From: Pseudomonas sp. NC02
GTDB lineage: Bacteria; Pseudomonadota; Gammaproteobacteria; Pseudomonadales; Pseudomonadaceae
Reading direction: 5' to 3'
DNA length: 64,000 nt
Assembly: GCF_002874965.1 (NCBI RefSeq)
Contig: NZ_CP025624.1
Coordinates: 2,294,001-2,358,000 of the forward strand
Positions within the stretch are counted from its first letter, which is position 1. Each line of letters starts with the position of its first letter. Position numbers and translations under genes: made by a program. Under the pieces are notes generated by a model. The model made no database searches and had not been told where the DNA came from. It worked only from the letters and a program-made list of their open reading frames with translations. Of this stretch, positions 28,881 to 36,254 are shown piece after piece.

Positions 28881-31259
28881 ATGAAATTCAGTGAACAATG
28901 GCTGCGTGGCTGGGTAAGCCCGCAGGTAAGTCGCGACGAGCTGGTTGCTCGTCTGTCGATGGCCGGCCTTGAGGTCGATAGCGTTACGCCGGCCGCCGGT
29001 GTTTTCAGTGGTGTGGTTGTGGGTGAGGTGCTGAGCACCGAGCAACACCCGGACGCTGACAAGTTGCGTGTGTGCCAGGTCAGCAACGGCGCGGAAACCT
29101 TCCAGGTCGTGTGCGGAGCGCCAAACGTGCGCCCGGGCCTGAAAATCCCGTTCGCCATGATCGGTGCCGAGCTGCCAGGCGACTTCAAGATCAAGAAGGC
29201 CAAGCTGCGTGGCGTTGAGTCCAACGGCATGCTGTGCTCCCAGGCGGAACTGCAGGTCGGTGAAGGCAACGATGGCCTGATGGAACTGCCGGCCGATGCG
29301 CCAGTGGGCCAGGACATCCGTGTCTATCTGGAACTGGAAGACGCCAGCATCGAGGTCGACCTGACCCCGAACCGTGGCGACTGCCTGTCGCTGGCGGGCC
29401 TGGCGCGTGAAGTCGGCGCACTGTACGCCGCGAACGTGACCCGCCCGGTGGTTGCAGCGGTACCTGCCGTGCACGACGAAGTGCGTTCGATCGAAGTGCT
29501 CGCCCCCAATGCCTGCCCACGTTACCTGGGTCGCGTGATCCGTAACGTCGACCTGTCCAAGCCAACCCCGCTGTGGATGGTTGAGCGCCTGCGCCGTTCC
29601 GAAGTGCGCAGCATCGACGCTGCCGTCGACATCACCAACTACGTGATGCTGGAACTGGGCCAACCGCTGCACGCCTTCGATCTCGCCGAAATCAACGGCG
29701 GCATCCGCGTTCGCATGGCCGAAGAAGGCGAGAAGCTGGTACTGCTCGACGGCCAGGAAGTTAGCCTGCGTGCCGACACCCTGGTGATCGCTGACCATTC
29801 CCGCGCCCTGGCGATTGCCGGCGTGATGGGGGGTGAGCACAGTGGCGTGTCCGCAACCACTCGCGACATCTTTCTCGAAAGCGCTTTCTTCGATCAGATC
29901 GCCATCGCTGGCAAGGCCCGTTCCTATGGCCTGCACACCGACGCCTCGCACCGCTACGAGCGTGGCGTGGACTGGCAGCTGGCCCGTGAAGCCATGGAGC
30001 GCGCCACTGGCCTGCTGCTGGAAATCACTGGCGGCGAAGCCGGCCCGATCATCGAAACCGTCAGCGAACAGCACCTGCCGTCGGTTGCACCGATCATCCT
30101 GCGCGCCAAGGCCGTTGAGCAAATGCTCGGCCTGGTGATCGAGCCGGTTGAAATCGAGCGCCTGCTGTCGGCACTCGGCCTCGGCATCTCGGCCGGTGAA
30201 GCAGGGCAGTGGCACGTAGAAGTGCCAAGCCATCGCTTCGATATCAGCCTGGAAGTCGACCTGATCGAAGAACTGGCCCGCCTGTACGGCTACAACCGCC
30301 TGCCGGTTCGTTACCCGCAAGCGCGCCTGGCGCCGCAGCCGAAAGCCGAAGCCCGTGCACACCTGCCGGAACTGCGTCGCCTGCTGGTTGCCCGTGGTTA
30401 TCAGGAAGCGGTGACCTACAGCTTCATCGATCCAAAGCAATTCGAACTGTTCAACCCGGGTGTCGAGCCGCTGTTGCTGGCTAACCCGATCTCCAACGAC
30501 ATGGCCGCCATGCGCTCGTCGCTGTGGCCGGGTCTGGTGAAGGCGCTGTCCCACAACCTGAACCGTCAGCAAGACCGCGTGCGCATGTTTGAAAGCGGCC
30601 TGCGTTTCGTCGGTCAGCTGGATGGCCTGAAGCAAGAGCCGATGCTGGCTGGCGTGGTTTGCGGCAGCCGTCTGCCGGAAGGCTGGGCACAAGGTCGCGA
30701 CACTGTCGACTTCTTCGACGTCAAGGCCGATGTGGAAGCGGTGCTGGGCTTTGCCGGTGCGCTGGATGCCTTCACTTTCACCCCTGGCAAACACCCGGCG
30801 TTGCACCCGGGCCAGACCGCCCGTATCGAACGTGAAGGTCGCCTGGTGGGCTTCGTTGGCGCGATTCACCCCGAACTGTCGAAAACCTTGGGGCTGGACC
30901 GTCCAGTCTTCGTTTTTGAGCTAGTCTTGGCTGAAGTGGCCTCGGGCAAAATGCCTAAATTCAGCGAGTTGTCGCGTTTCCCTGAAGTACGACGTGATCT
31001 GGCGCTGATTGCCGATCAAGGTGTTGCGGCCAGTGCTGTTCTGGACGTAATCCGTGAAAATGCAGGGGAATGGCTGACAGACCTCAGGCTATTTGACGTC
31101 TATCAGGGTAAAGGCATTGATCCGCATAGAAAAAGCCTCGCAGTTGGCTTGACCTGGCAGCATCCATCGCGCACTCTTAATGACGATGAGGTGAATACGA
31201 CGACGCAAAATATCCTCACCTCGCTCGAACAAAGGTTGAACGCCACGTTAAGGAAGTGA
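28881..31259 (+). CDS. pheT: Phenylalanyl-tRNA synthetase beta subunit
   Basis: 792 residues. It has an EMAP/tRNA-binding domain near residues 39-150 (LRVCQVSNGAETFQVVCGAP), B3/B4 editing domains (AVDITNYVMLELGQPLHAF), B5 and a catalytic-like fold. The C-terminal ferredoxin-like anticodon domain (KFSELSRFPEVRRDLALI) completes the full-length protein. It is 26 bases after pheS, and a long open frame on the opposite strand is only a shadow. Confidence 0.98.
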   Translation: MKFSEQWLRGWVSPQVSRDELVARLSMAGLEVDSVTPAAGVFSGVVVGEVLSTEQHPDADKLRVCQVSNGAETFQVVCGAPNVRPGLKIPFAMIGAELPGDFKIKKAKLRGVESNGMLCSQAELQVGEGNDGLMELPADAPVGQDIRVYLELEDASIEVDLTPNRGDCLSLAGLAREVGALYAANVTRPVVAAVPAVHDEVRSIEVLAPNACPRYLGRVIRNVDLSKPTPLWMVERLRRSEVRSIDAAVDITNYVMLELGQPLHAFDLAEINGGIRVRMAEEGEKLVLLDGQEVSLRADTLVIADHSRALAIAGVMGGEHSGVSATTRDIFLESAFFDQIAIAGKARSYGLHTDASHRYERGVDWQLAREAMERATGLLLEITGGEAGPIIETVSEQHLPSVAPIILRAKAVEQMLGLVIEPVEIERLLSALGLGISAGEAGQWHVEVPSHRFDISLEVDLIEELARLYGYNRLPVRYPQARLAPQPKAEARAHLPELRRLLVARGYQEAVTYSFIDPKQFELFNPGVEPLLLANPISNDMAAMRSSLWPGLVKALSHNLNRQQDRVRMFESGLRFVGQLDGLKQEPMLAGVVCGSRLPEGWAQGRDTVDFFDVKADVEAVLGFAGALDAFTFTPGKHPALHPGQTARIEREGRLVGFVGAIHPELSKTLGLDRPVFVFELVLAEVASGKMPKFSELSRFPEVRRDLALIADQGVAASAVLDVIRENAGEWLTDLRLFDVYQGKGIDPHRKSLAVGLTWQHPSRTLNDDEVNTTTQNILTSLEQRLNATLRK

Positions 31260-31262
31260 CGT

Positions 31263-31565
31263 ATGGGGGCTTTGACGAAAGCTGAGATGGCGGAACGTCT
31301 GTATGAAGAGCTGGGCCTGAACAAGCGCGAGGCCAAGGAATTGGTCGAGCTGTTCTTTGAAGAAATCAGGCACGCACTTGAAGACAACGAACAGGTCAAA
31401 TTGTCCGGTTTCGGCAATTTTGACCTGCGGGACAAACGCCAGCGGCCTGGCCGCAATCCAAAAACGGGAGAAGAAATCCCGATCACGGCTCGCCGTGTGG
31501 TCACCTTTCGTCCAGGGCAGAAGTTGAAGGCCCGAGTTGAGGCTTATGCTGGAACCAAGTCATAA
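31263..31565 (+). CDS. ihfA: Integration host factor alpha subunit
   Basis: 100 residues of the HU/IHF fold: [46 protein letters not shown] split around the beta arm, and the PxTGE-type [18 protein letters not shown]. It bends DNA at specific sites with IhfB and is used by many temperate phages for integration. Its start is 4 bases after pheT, and its end overlaps the MerR start. Confidence 0.97.
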   Translation: MGALTKAEMAERLYEELGLNKREAKELVELFFEEIRHALEDNEQVKLSGFGNFDLRDKRQRPGRNPKTGEEIPITARRVVTFRPGQKLKARVEAYAGTKS

Positions 31566-31902
31566 CGACGAACTGCCCGTCATCCCAGGCAAACGCTACT
31601 TCACCATTGGTGAAGTCAGCGAGCTTTGTGCGGTAAAGCCGCACGTGCTGCGCTATTGGGAGCAGGAGTTTCCTCAACTCAACCCCGTCAAACGCACCGG
31701 GAACCGTCGGTATTATCAGCGCCAGGATGTGCTGATGATCCGACAGATCCGTGCGTTGCTGTACGACCAGGGGTTCACCATCAGCGGCGCGCGCCAGCGT
31801 ATGTCCGGTGATGAAGCCAAAGACGACACCACCCAATACAAGCAAATGATCCGCCAGATGATCTCCGAACTCGAAGATGTGCTGGTGGTTTTGAAGAAGT
31901 AA
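31546..31902 (+). CDS. MerR-family regulator
   Basis: 118 residues, starting inside the 3' end of ihfA, an overlap that is conserved in this locus. The MerR winged-helix is [20 protein letters not shown] with the wing [20 protein letters not shown] and a dimerisation helix ([21 protein letters not shown]). No cysteine-based metal loop is present, so the effector is unknown. It is a conserved partner of pheT-ihfA in gamma-proteobacteria. Confidence 0.92.
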   Translation: MLEPSHNDELPVIPGKRYFTIGEVSELCAVKPHVLRYWEQEFPQLNPVKRTGNRRYYQRQDVLMIRQIRALLYDQGFTISGARQRMSGDEAKDDTTQYKQMIRQMISELEDVLVVLKK

Positions 31903-31992
31903 TTCCGGCTTTTAAAATACTTCCACATTTCAAAAGCTTGCGGTATATTCCTGATCGCTTCGTTGCGAAGCGAACCCAGTAACACGCCTAGT

Positions 31993-32069
31993 CGGGGCGT
32001 AGCGCAGTCCGGTAGCGCACTAGCATGGGGTGCTAGGGGTCGAGTGTTCGAATCACTCCGTCCCGACCA
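31993..32069 (+). tRNA. tRNA-Pro (GGG)
   Basis: 77 bases with a full cloverleaf: acceptor CGGGGCG with CGTCCCG, D-arm GCGCAGTCCGGTAGCGC, anticodon stem CTAGC/GCTAG with loop ATGGGGT (anticodon GGG), T-arm with GTTCGAATC, and an encoded CCA at 32067-32069. A possible -10, TATATT, lies at 31944-31949. The 3' end is the likely prophage attachment site. Confidence 0.97.
32041..32069 (+). other. Probable attL core in the tRNA 3' end
   Basis: A tyrosine integrase gene lies 69 bases beyond the tRNA and phage genes continue to the right edge, so the crossover should be within the T-arm to CCA end of the tRNA. The exact core cannot be fixed because the right junction (attR) is outside the window. Confidence 0.5.
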
Positions 32070-32085
32070 TATTTCTCAGTAACTT

Positions 32086-32114
32086 AGCCGAACTCTAGCC
32101 AGTTCGGCTTTTTT
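32086..32114 (+). terminator. Terminator after tRNA-Pro
   Basis: AGCCGAACT pairs with AGTTCGGCT over a 6-base loop and is followed by six T. It lies 17 bases beyond the tRNA, between the attachment site and the convergent integrase gene. Confidence 0.88.
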
Positions 32115-32138
32115 ACGCGTAGGGACTTTTGCGGGGGA

Positions 32139-33335
32139 TCATCCCGTCTTCCTCCTCAATATCGTCAGCGCCGGCCCGCGAGAGTCAGTTGCCGATACTT
32201 TGTTCGCAGCCTCAATCAGGTGCTGCAGCTCCGGGGTAGAATAGTGGCTCGTAATGCTGCCGTTCTTGTGCCCCAACAATGCCTTCCGATCTTCCTCTGT
32301 CACACCTGCTGCACGTAGCCTTCTGCCAAAGGTGTGCTTTAGGTCGTGAATCCTGATCGATCTGAGTCCGGGGTGTGCTGGCGCCTGGTGGTCCTTCTCC
32401 CACTGGTCTGCAGCGCGCACCCTGGCTTTCTTCCAAGCCGTATCGTTCATCCGGTGGATAGCGGTGGCCCCGAACTGATCGGGCTGCCCATACGGAAAGA
32501 CAAGCTCCCGGTGTCGACCGCGCTGTCCATCGATAATGGACATGGCCACCTTGTTCAGGATCACCAGGCGATCGTCACCATTCTTCACCCCGGCTTTATC
32601 ACTTCGCCCGCCGAATCCGGCAGGTATCAGAAACACGCTGGTGTTGAGGTCTGGCACCCGTATCTCCCAATCCCACCGCAATTTGCAAACTTCCTGTTCC
32701 CGGCACCCGGTGTTCACCTTGTAGAGGGCCATCCTCAACAGGTGATCCGGTAGTTCAGCAAACAGCATGGATTGCTCTTCCCAGGACAGTGGGTAGGGTT
32801 TCCGGCTGGACTTCTTTTCCTCCATCATCGATATCATCGGCACGCTCTCCAGCCATGGCCGCTTTTCAGCATCGCGCCACTTGCGGTGGCACAGGTTCAA
32901 GATCCTGACGACGCGCTGCAGGGCGATGTTGACCGTCCTGTTCGATACGCCTGGTTTGGTTTTCCCCTTTGCCGTCTTGCCTGGCCGCTGCCGATCACGA
33001 ATGAATGGGGCCAAGGCCCCGTCATCGATGTGCGTGATTGGCAGATCGCCAATGTACGGGTCAAGCTGCTCGATGTGCGAAGCGGAAAGACCGATCGATG
33101 CTTGGTCCTTGAACTCGACCAGGAACCGGGTGGCAGCTTCGCGCCAGGTCCGCACCTGGCGCACGCCGTAAATCTTTTCCTGCCGCAGCTTTTCCAGCCG
33201 ATGAATCAGGTACTGCTCGGCTTCCTCCCTTTCGCTTGCTCCAGTGCTTTCTTGAAGTCGGCTACCTCTGACGACTTTGTCGATGTGCCAAATCCCGTTC
33301 CTCTGGTAGAGGCCCGACATTGTTTTTCGCGCCAT
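32139..33335 (-). CDS. int: Phage tyrosine integrase
   Basis: 398 residues. A SAM-like core-binding domain is followed by the catalytic domain with Arg in NTGCREQEVCKLRW, the H-x-L-K-H-T box IRIHDLKHTFGRRL, LLGHKNGSITSHYS and the nucleophile Tyr in that last block. All catalytic residues are present. It recombines attP with the tRNA-Pro site. Its 5' part overlaps the excisionase-like gene by 130 bases, so the two are coordinately expressed. The start could also be 15 bases further in. Confidence 0.95.
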   Translation of the reverse strand: MARKTMSGLYQRNGIWHIDKVVRGSRLQESTGASEREEAEQYLIHRLEKLRQEKIYGVRQVRTWREAATRFLVEFKDQASIGLSASHIEQLDPYIGDLPITHIDDGALAPFIRDRQRPGKTAKGKTKPGVSNRTVNIALQRVVRILNLCHRKWRDAEKRPWLESVPMISMMEEKKSSRKPYPLSWEEQSMLFAELPDHLLRMALYKVNTGCREQEVCKLRWDWEIRVPDLNTSVFLIPAGFGGRSDKAGVKNGDDRLVILNKVAMSIIDGQRGRHRELVFPYGQPDQFGATAIHRMNDTAWKKARVRAADQWEKDHQAPAHPGLRSIRIHDLKHTFGRRLRAAGVTEEDRKALLGHKNGSITSHYSTPELQHLIEAANKVSATDSRGPALTILRRKTG

Positions 33336-33607
33336 TGTTTTGCTCCTTGGCGCCCACTGCGGGGCGAATTGTTGTCCTGATCGGTATGCTTTTCAATTGC
33401 CATGGCTTCGATGTAGGCGTCTGCCCACTGGTCCAGTTCATGACGGTCGAAGGCAACGCCCTGTTTTCCAATGGGGAATTCGCGGACGTGAGGGCGGACG
33501 GTGTTCTTGAATTCTTCCCGGCACATGCCGAGGTAAGCGGGTGCATCCGACGCCCGGAGGAAGCGCGGCATGATGTCTGCGGCCGGTGCCGCGTTTGTTC
33601 TGGCCAT
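33206..33607 (-). CDS. Excisionase/AlpA-like DNA-binding protein
   Basis: 133 residues. The N-terminal half, RFLRASDAPAYLGMCREEF with later FPIGKQGVAFDRHELDQWAD, is a winged-helix of the MerR/AlpA/Xis type that recognises DNA at recombination sites. The C-terminal half is basic, Ser/Gly-rich and probably disordered. It lies just upstream of and overlaps int, the usual place of a recombination directionality factor. The role is inferred from fold and position. Confidence 0.75.
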   Translation of the reverse strand: MARTNAAPAADIMPRFLRASDAPAYLGMCREEFKNTVRPHVREFPIGKQGVAFDRHELDQWADAYIEAMAIEKHTDQDNNSPRSGRQGAKQWREKQCRASTRGTGFGTSTKSSEVADFKKALEQAKGRKPSST

Positions 33608-33670
33608 GGGAATGCCTCGCCACGCCGTTGCCGGGTGGATCGATTGGATGGGGTGATGGTTTGCGGTGTG

Positions 33671-33688
33671 GAGTACGGATGTACTCCT
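33671..33688. repeat. Short perfect inverted repeat
   Basis: GGAGTAC and GTACTCC flank a 4-base spacer in the gap before the excisionase-like gene. It could be an mRNA hairpin or a protein-binding site. There is no T tract, so it is not a terminator. Confidence 0.4.
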
Positions 33689-33703
33689 ATCGGCACTTGG
33701 TAT

Positions 33704-34321
33704 TTATTGTTGAAGCCCATCGTTCTGCATCAGCCATTCAAGACCGCCCGCAGTGAGCGGGTCTTGCCCGCGTGTTCTGCTTCTTGCAGAGCGGTGGGCA
33801 ACGCAAAACGGCGAATTGGCACGCCTTGCAGAGTCGCAGCCGGGGCAGGCGCAAGGCTTGCCGTCACCATCTGCTGGCTTGAGCGCGCCCAAAAAATCGC
33901 GCATATCAGCCAGCACCTGGTCATGTTCCAGATCATTCGGCTCTACGTCTTCGTGATACTCAATCTCGGTGTCGAAGTTGGCAACGATGCGCCTGATCAG
34001 CGATGCGGCGGTGTCGGCCCGCTCATCCGCTGCGGTAAGCAGAGCCTGCAGGGCGTCACGCTCTCGGATCGCCTGGGTGTGCTTTCCGCGCCAGTGCAGT
34101 ACGGCGTCCAGTTCTTCCTTGCCGGTGACGGCTTTTGCCAGTGCATCCAGCAACAGCTGCTGGCGCTGCTGCCCATCCAGGTACTGGCGCACGGCCCGGA
34201 TAAATACCGTGTTCATGCTGGTGTCGCATTCGCCGGCGGTTCGCTCAATATCGGCGCGCAGGCCGTCTGGCAGGCGCACCACAAACTTGTCGGCGGTGCG
34301 CGAATCGTATTGTGTGTTCAT
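33704..34321 (-). CDS. Arc-like ribbon-helix-helix phage protein
   Basis: 205 residues from the ATG at 34321 (GGGAGAA upstream). The N-terminus TADKFVVRLPDGLRADIERT with TSMNTVFIRAVRQYL is an Arc/MetJ-type ribbon-helix-helix domain. A coiled region and a cysteine-bearing tail (ACPGCDSARRANSPFC, a likely zinc site) follow. It may repress or coordinate the late part of the leftward operon. The start overlaps the stop of the preceding gene by 3 bases. Confidence 0.75.
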   Translation of the reverse strand: MNTQYDSRTADKFVVRLPDGLRADIERTAGECDTSMNTVFIRAVRQYLDGQQRQQLLLDALAKAVTGKEELDAVLHWRGKHTQAIRERDALQALLTAADERADTAASLIRRIVANFDTEIEYHEDVEPNDLEHDQVLADMRDFLGALKPADGDGKPCACPGCDSARRANSPFCVAHRSARSRTRGQDPLTAGGLEWLMQNDGLQQ

Positions 34322-34491
34322 TGAGTTTTCTCCCGTGCGCGCAGCTCGGCCATTTCCGCTTGCCGGGCCTTGCTGCATTTGTCGTGGTTGCCGTGGGCGC
34401 GGGACTTCCCGCACTGGTCACAGATGGTTTGCAGATCCAGCGGCCGCATCGGGGCGCCGCGGATCTTTACGGTTCGGCGGAGGGTGGTCAT
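34318..34491 (-). CDS. Small zinc-ribbon phage protein
   Basis: 57 residues starting MTTLRRTVKIRGAP, with ICDQCGKSRAHGNHDKCSKA, a CxxC...H...C pattern that suggests zinc binding. It overlaps both neighbours by 4 bases in the leftward operon. The function is unknown. Confidence 0.65.
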   Translation of the reverse strand: MTTLRRTVKIRGAPMRPLDLQTICDQCGKSRAHGNHDKCSKARQAEMAELRAREKTQ

Positions 34492-34742
34492 GGCTTTGGC
34501 TCCGGCAGGAAGCAATAGGCGATCTGCTTTTCCTGGCTGCAATGGCCGGAGAACTTGACCGCCTCGTCAAAGGTGTAGATGCCAGCCTCTGCCACATCGG
34601 TGGTGTACCCGCAGCCGTTTGCACGCCACCAGCACTGCCATTCACCAGACCAGATGCGCACAAGGTTTTTGCCTCGTTCGGTGCGCCACTTCGCCAGGGT
34701 GCCTTTGCTTTTCAGCCCTTGCAGAGTGCGGCGGAGTGTCAT
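34488..34742 (-). CDS. Phage hypothetical protein, 84 residues
   Basis: Basic N-terminus (MTLRRTLQGLKSKGTLAKW), then a Trp-rich centre WSGEWQCWWRANGCGYTTD. It overlaps both neighbours by 4 bases, which supports real expression. I do not recognise the fold. The Trp/Cys pattern suggests a compact beta domain. Confidence 0.65.
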   Translation of the reverse strand: MTLRRTLQGLKSKGTLAKWRTERGKNLVRIWSGEWQCWWRANGCGYTTDVAEAGIYTFDEAVKFSGHCSQEKQIAYCFLPEPKP

Positions 34743-35170
34743 GGCACCACCTTCAGCGCCGACTTCCCCAGCATGCGAAGCGCACGGCGGGCGCTGCCCA
34801 GTTCCTGGCGAACGTCGCGACGCTCTTGAATCACCCGCCAGGCCGCATAGCAGTGTTCACAGCCGGTGTCTTCTTGGGCGAGATAGTCTTGCTGCTCTTC
34901 GCTATCCATGGATACCTGGTTGCCATAGTCGCTTTCGACCGTCTCGTTGAAGGCTTCCCACAAGTGGGTTTTAACCAGCATCTTTTCGTCGTACAGGTCT
35001 TTGGTTTGTTCGGCGCTTAGCGTCCAGTCACCGGCCTTCTTCATCACCGGGCATTCAGCTAGGTGCGCGCCGATCTGCTTCTTCATCTGGCCAACCCGTT
35101 GCAACAGGCGTTCGTGGTTGGCCAGGGCTGTGATGACACGAGTTTCAAACGGGATGGCCTGTTTCATCAC
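34739..35170 (-). CDS. Phage hypothetical protein, 143 residues
   Basis: Mostly helical and charged, starting MMKQAIPFETRVITALANHERL. A centre of EEQQDYLAQEDTGCEHCY contains a CxxC and is followed by a helical C-terminus (QERRDVRQELGSARRALRML). It overlaps both neighbours by 4 bases in the leftward operon. The function is unknown. Confidence 0.68.
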   Translation of the reverse strand: MMKQAIPFETRVITALANHERLLQRVGQMKKQIGAHLAECPVMKKAGDWTLSAEQTKDLYDEKMLVKTHLWEAFNETVESDYGNQVSMDSEEQQDYLAQEDTGCEHCYAAWRVIQERRDVRQELGSARRALRMLGKSALKVVP

Positions 35171-35475
35171 GCCTCCTTCAGCATGTCGATGACGATCTTC
35201 ACGCCGCTGGCCACGCTGGATGGCTGCGCGGCGGCGTAGCGGGTCAGGTCTGCGATGGCCTTTGTCCGTACTGGCTCGTGCCGTACTGATGCGCCCAGGC
35301 CCTGCACGAAGTCTGTGGCCCAGCGCTTGCCCTCCAGTTCCATGACGCGGTTGATGGGCCCGGTGATGACCAGGTCGGGCAGCGGCTCGTTGGCTAGGGC
35401 CGGCGGGAGAAGTTTGGAGGCGCGCGCGGGCGCCTGGCGGGCACGGTCAAGTGCCTGCTGTGCAATTAGGTGCAT
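35167..35475 (-). CDS. Phage hypothetical protein, 102 residues
   Basis: Starts at the ATG of 35475, MHLIAQQALDRARQAPARAS, then a mixed region LPDLVITGPINRVMELEG and a helical end. It overlaps the next gene by 4 bases. It is the first leftward gene after the interruption by the plus-strand cargo gene at 35521. No family is recognised. Confidence 0.65.
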   Translation of the reverse strand: MHLIAQQALDRARQAPARASKLLPPALANEPLPDLVITGPINRVMELEGKRWATDFVQGLGASVRHEPVRTKAIADLTRYAAAQPSSVASGVKIVIDMLKEA

Positions 35476-35520
35476 GTGGAGCCCCTGTTGAAGTAGAGTC
35501 AGAAAAAAAGGAGTGCGGCG

Positions 35521-36249
35521 ATGAGCGAAGAAAAGGATCCGGTGAAGGATTTTCAACTAAATGAACTTGAAAGAATTAGGGAGCGCTCTAGGCCAGTGGA
35601 CGCTTTTTCCATCGCGCTAGTTGGGGTTGTAGTTGTTGCTGTGGTTTTATCTCTGTATTACTACCGCACTGCATTCGCTGGTGGGCTTTCTCATCAAACG
35701 GATGATTGGTCCGCATTTGGTACGTTTATCGGTGGTGTGTTTGGCCCTCTTGTCTCATTCGTGACTCTCATTGCGATATTAAGAACTATATGGCTTCAGA
35801 GAGAGCTTTTGGAAACACAACGATATGAATTCGACGCGATGCAACAGTTGCAGACTAAGACGCTAGCATCGCAATTGACCCAAATCGAACGGGCGAACGC
35901 GGATGCGGATAGACGTGTCGTTGAGGAGACTCGCCTGAATATATTGAAAATTCTGGATAACTTTCATTCCGCATTAAACGCTGAGTACGAGACTAAACGC
36001 AGAGGGTACGAACAGTATTACCAATGGATCATGGATAAAAAGACAACCCCAAAAATTGACGAGGTAGAGGGTATGCGAAATAAGCTGCGCGACTATGAGA
36101 AGCGATTAGCCTCTCTCACTATGTTGTACAGCGATTTGTGTTTAGAGGAGTTTAGGGATGTCGCTACGATAAAAGCTCGTTATGAATCTGGGTTGCAAAA
36201 AATTTGGGCCGAATGGCCATCAAATACTTGTGATGACGTTCAGCCCTGA
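35521..36249 (+). CDS. putAbiC-like membrane protein, candidate abortive-infection cargo gene
   Basis: 242 residues, with AAGGAG 7 bases before the ATG. Helix 1 spans residues about 21-45 (FSIALVGVVVVAVVLSLYYY). Residues 58-86 form DDWSAFGTFIGGVFGPLVSF plus a second helix, and then a long coiled coil starts with LQRELLETQRYEFDAMQQLQ. This two-helix/FGxFIGG/coiled-coil layout matches putative phage abortive infection proteins (putAbiC). It lies on the opposite strand inside the leftward operon and is visibly AT-richer than its neighbours, as expected for a recently acquired moron. The defence role is an inference. Confidence 0.65.
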   Translation: MSEEKDPVKDFQLNELERIRERSRPVDAFSIALVGVVVVAVVLSLYYYRTAFAGGLSHQTDDWSAFGTFIGGVFGPLVSFVTLIAILRTIWLQRELLETQRYEFDAMQQLQTKTLASQLTQIERANADADRRVVEETRLNILKILDNFHSALNAEYETKRRGYEQYYQWIMDKKTTPKIDEVEGMRNKLRDYEKRLASLTMLYSDLCLEEFRDVATIKARYESGLQKIWAEWPSNTCDDVQP

Positions 36250-36254
36250 AGGCA

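Noticed and set aside
33262..33720. A 152-residue alternative frame over the excisionase-like gene
   Set aside because: It overlaps the better supported frame out of phase and is rich in Ser, Arg and Pro without a domain.
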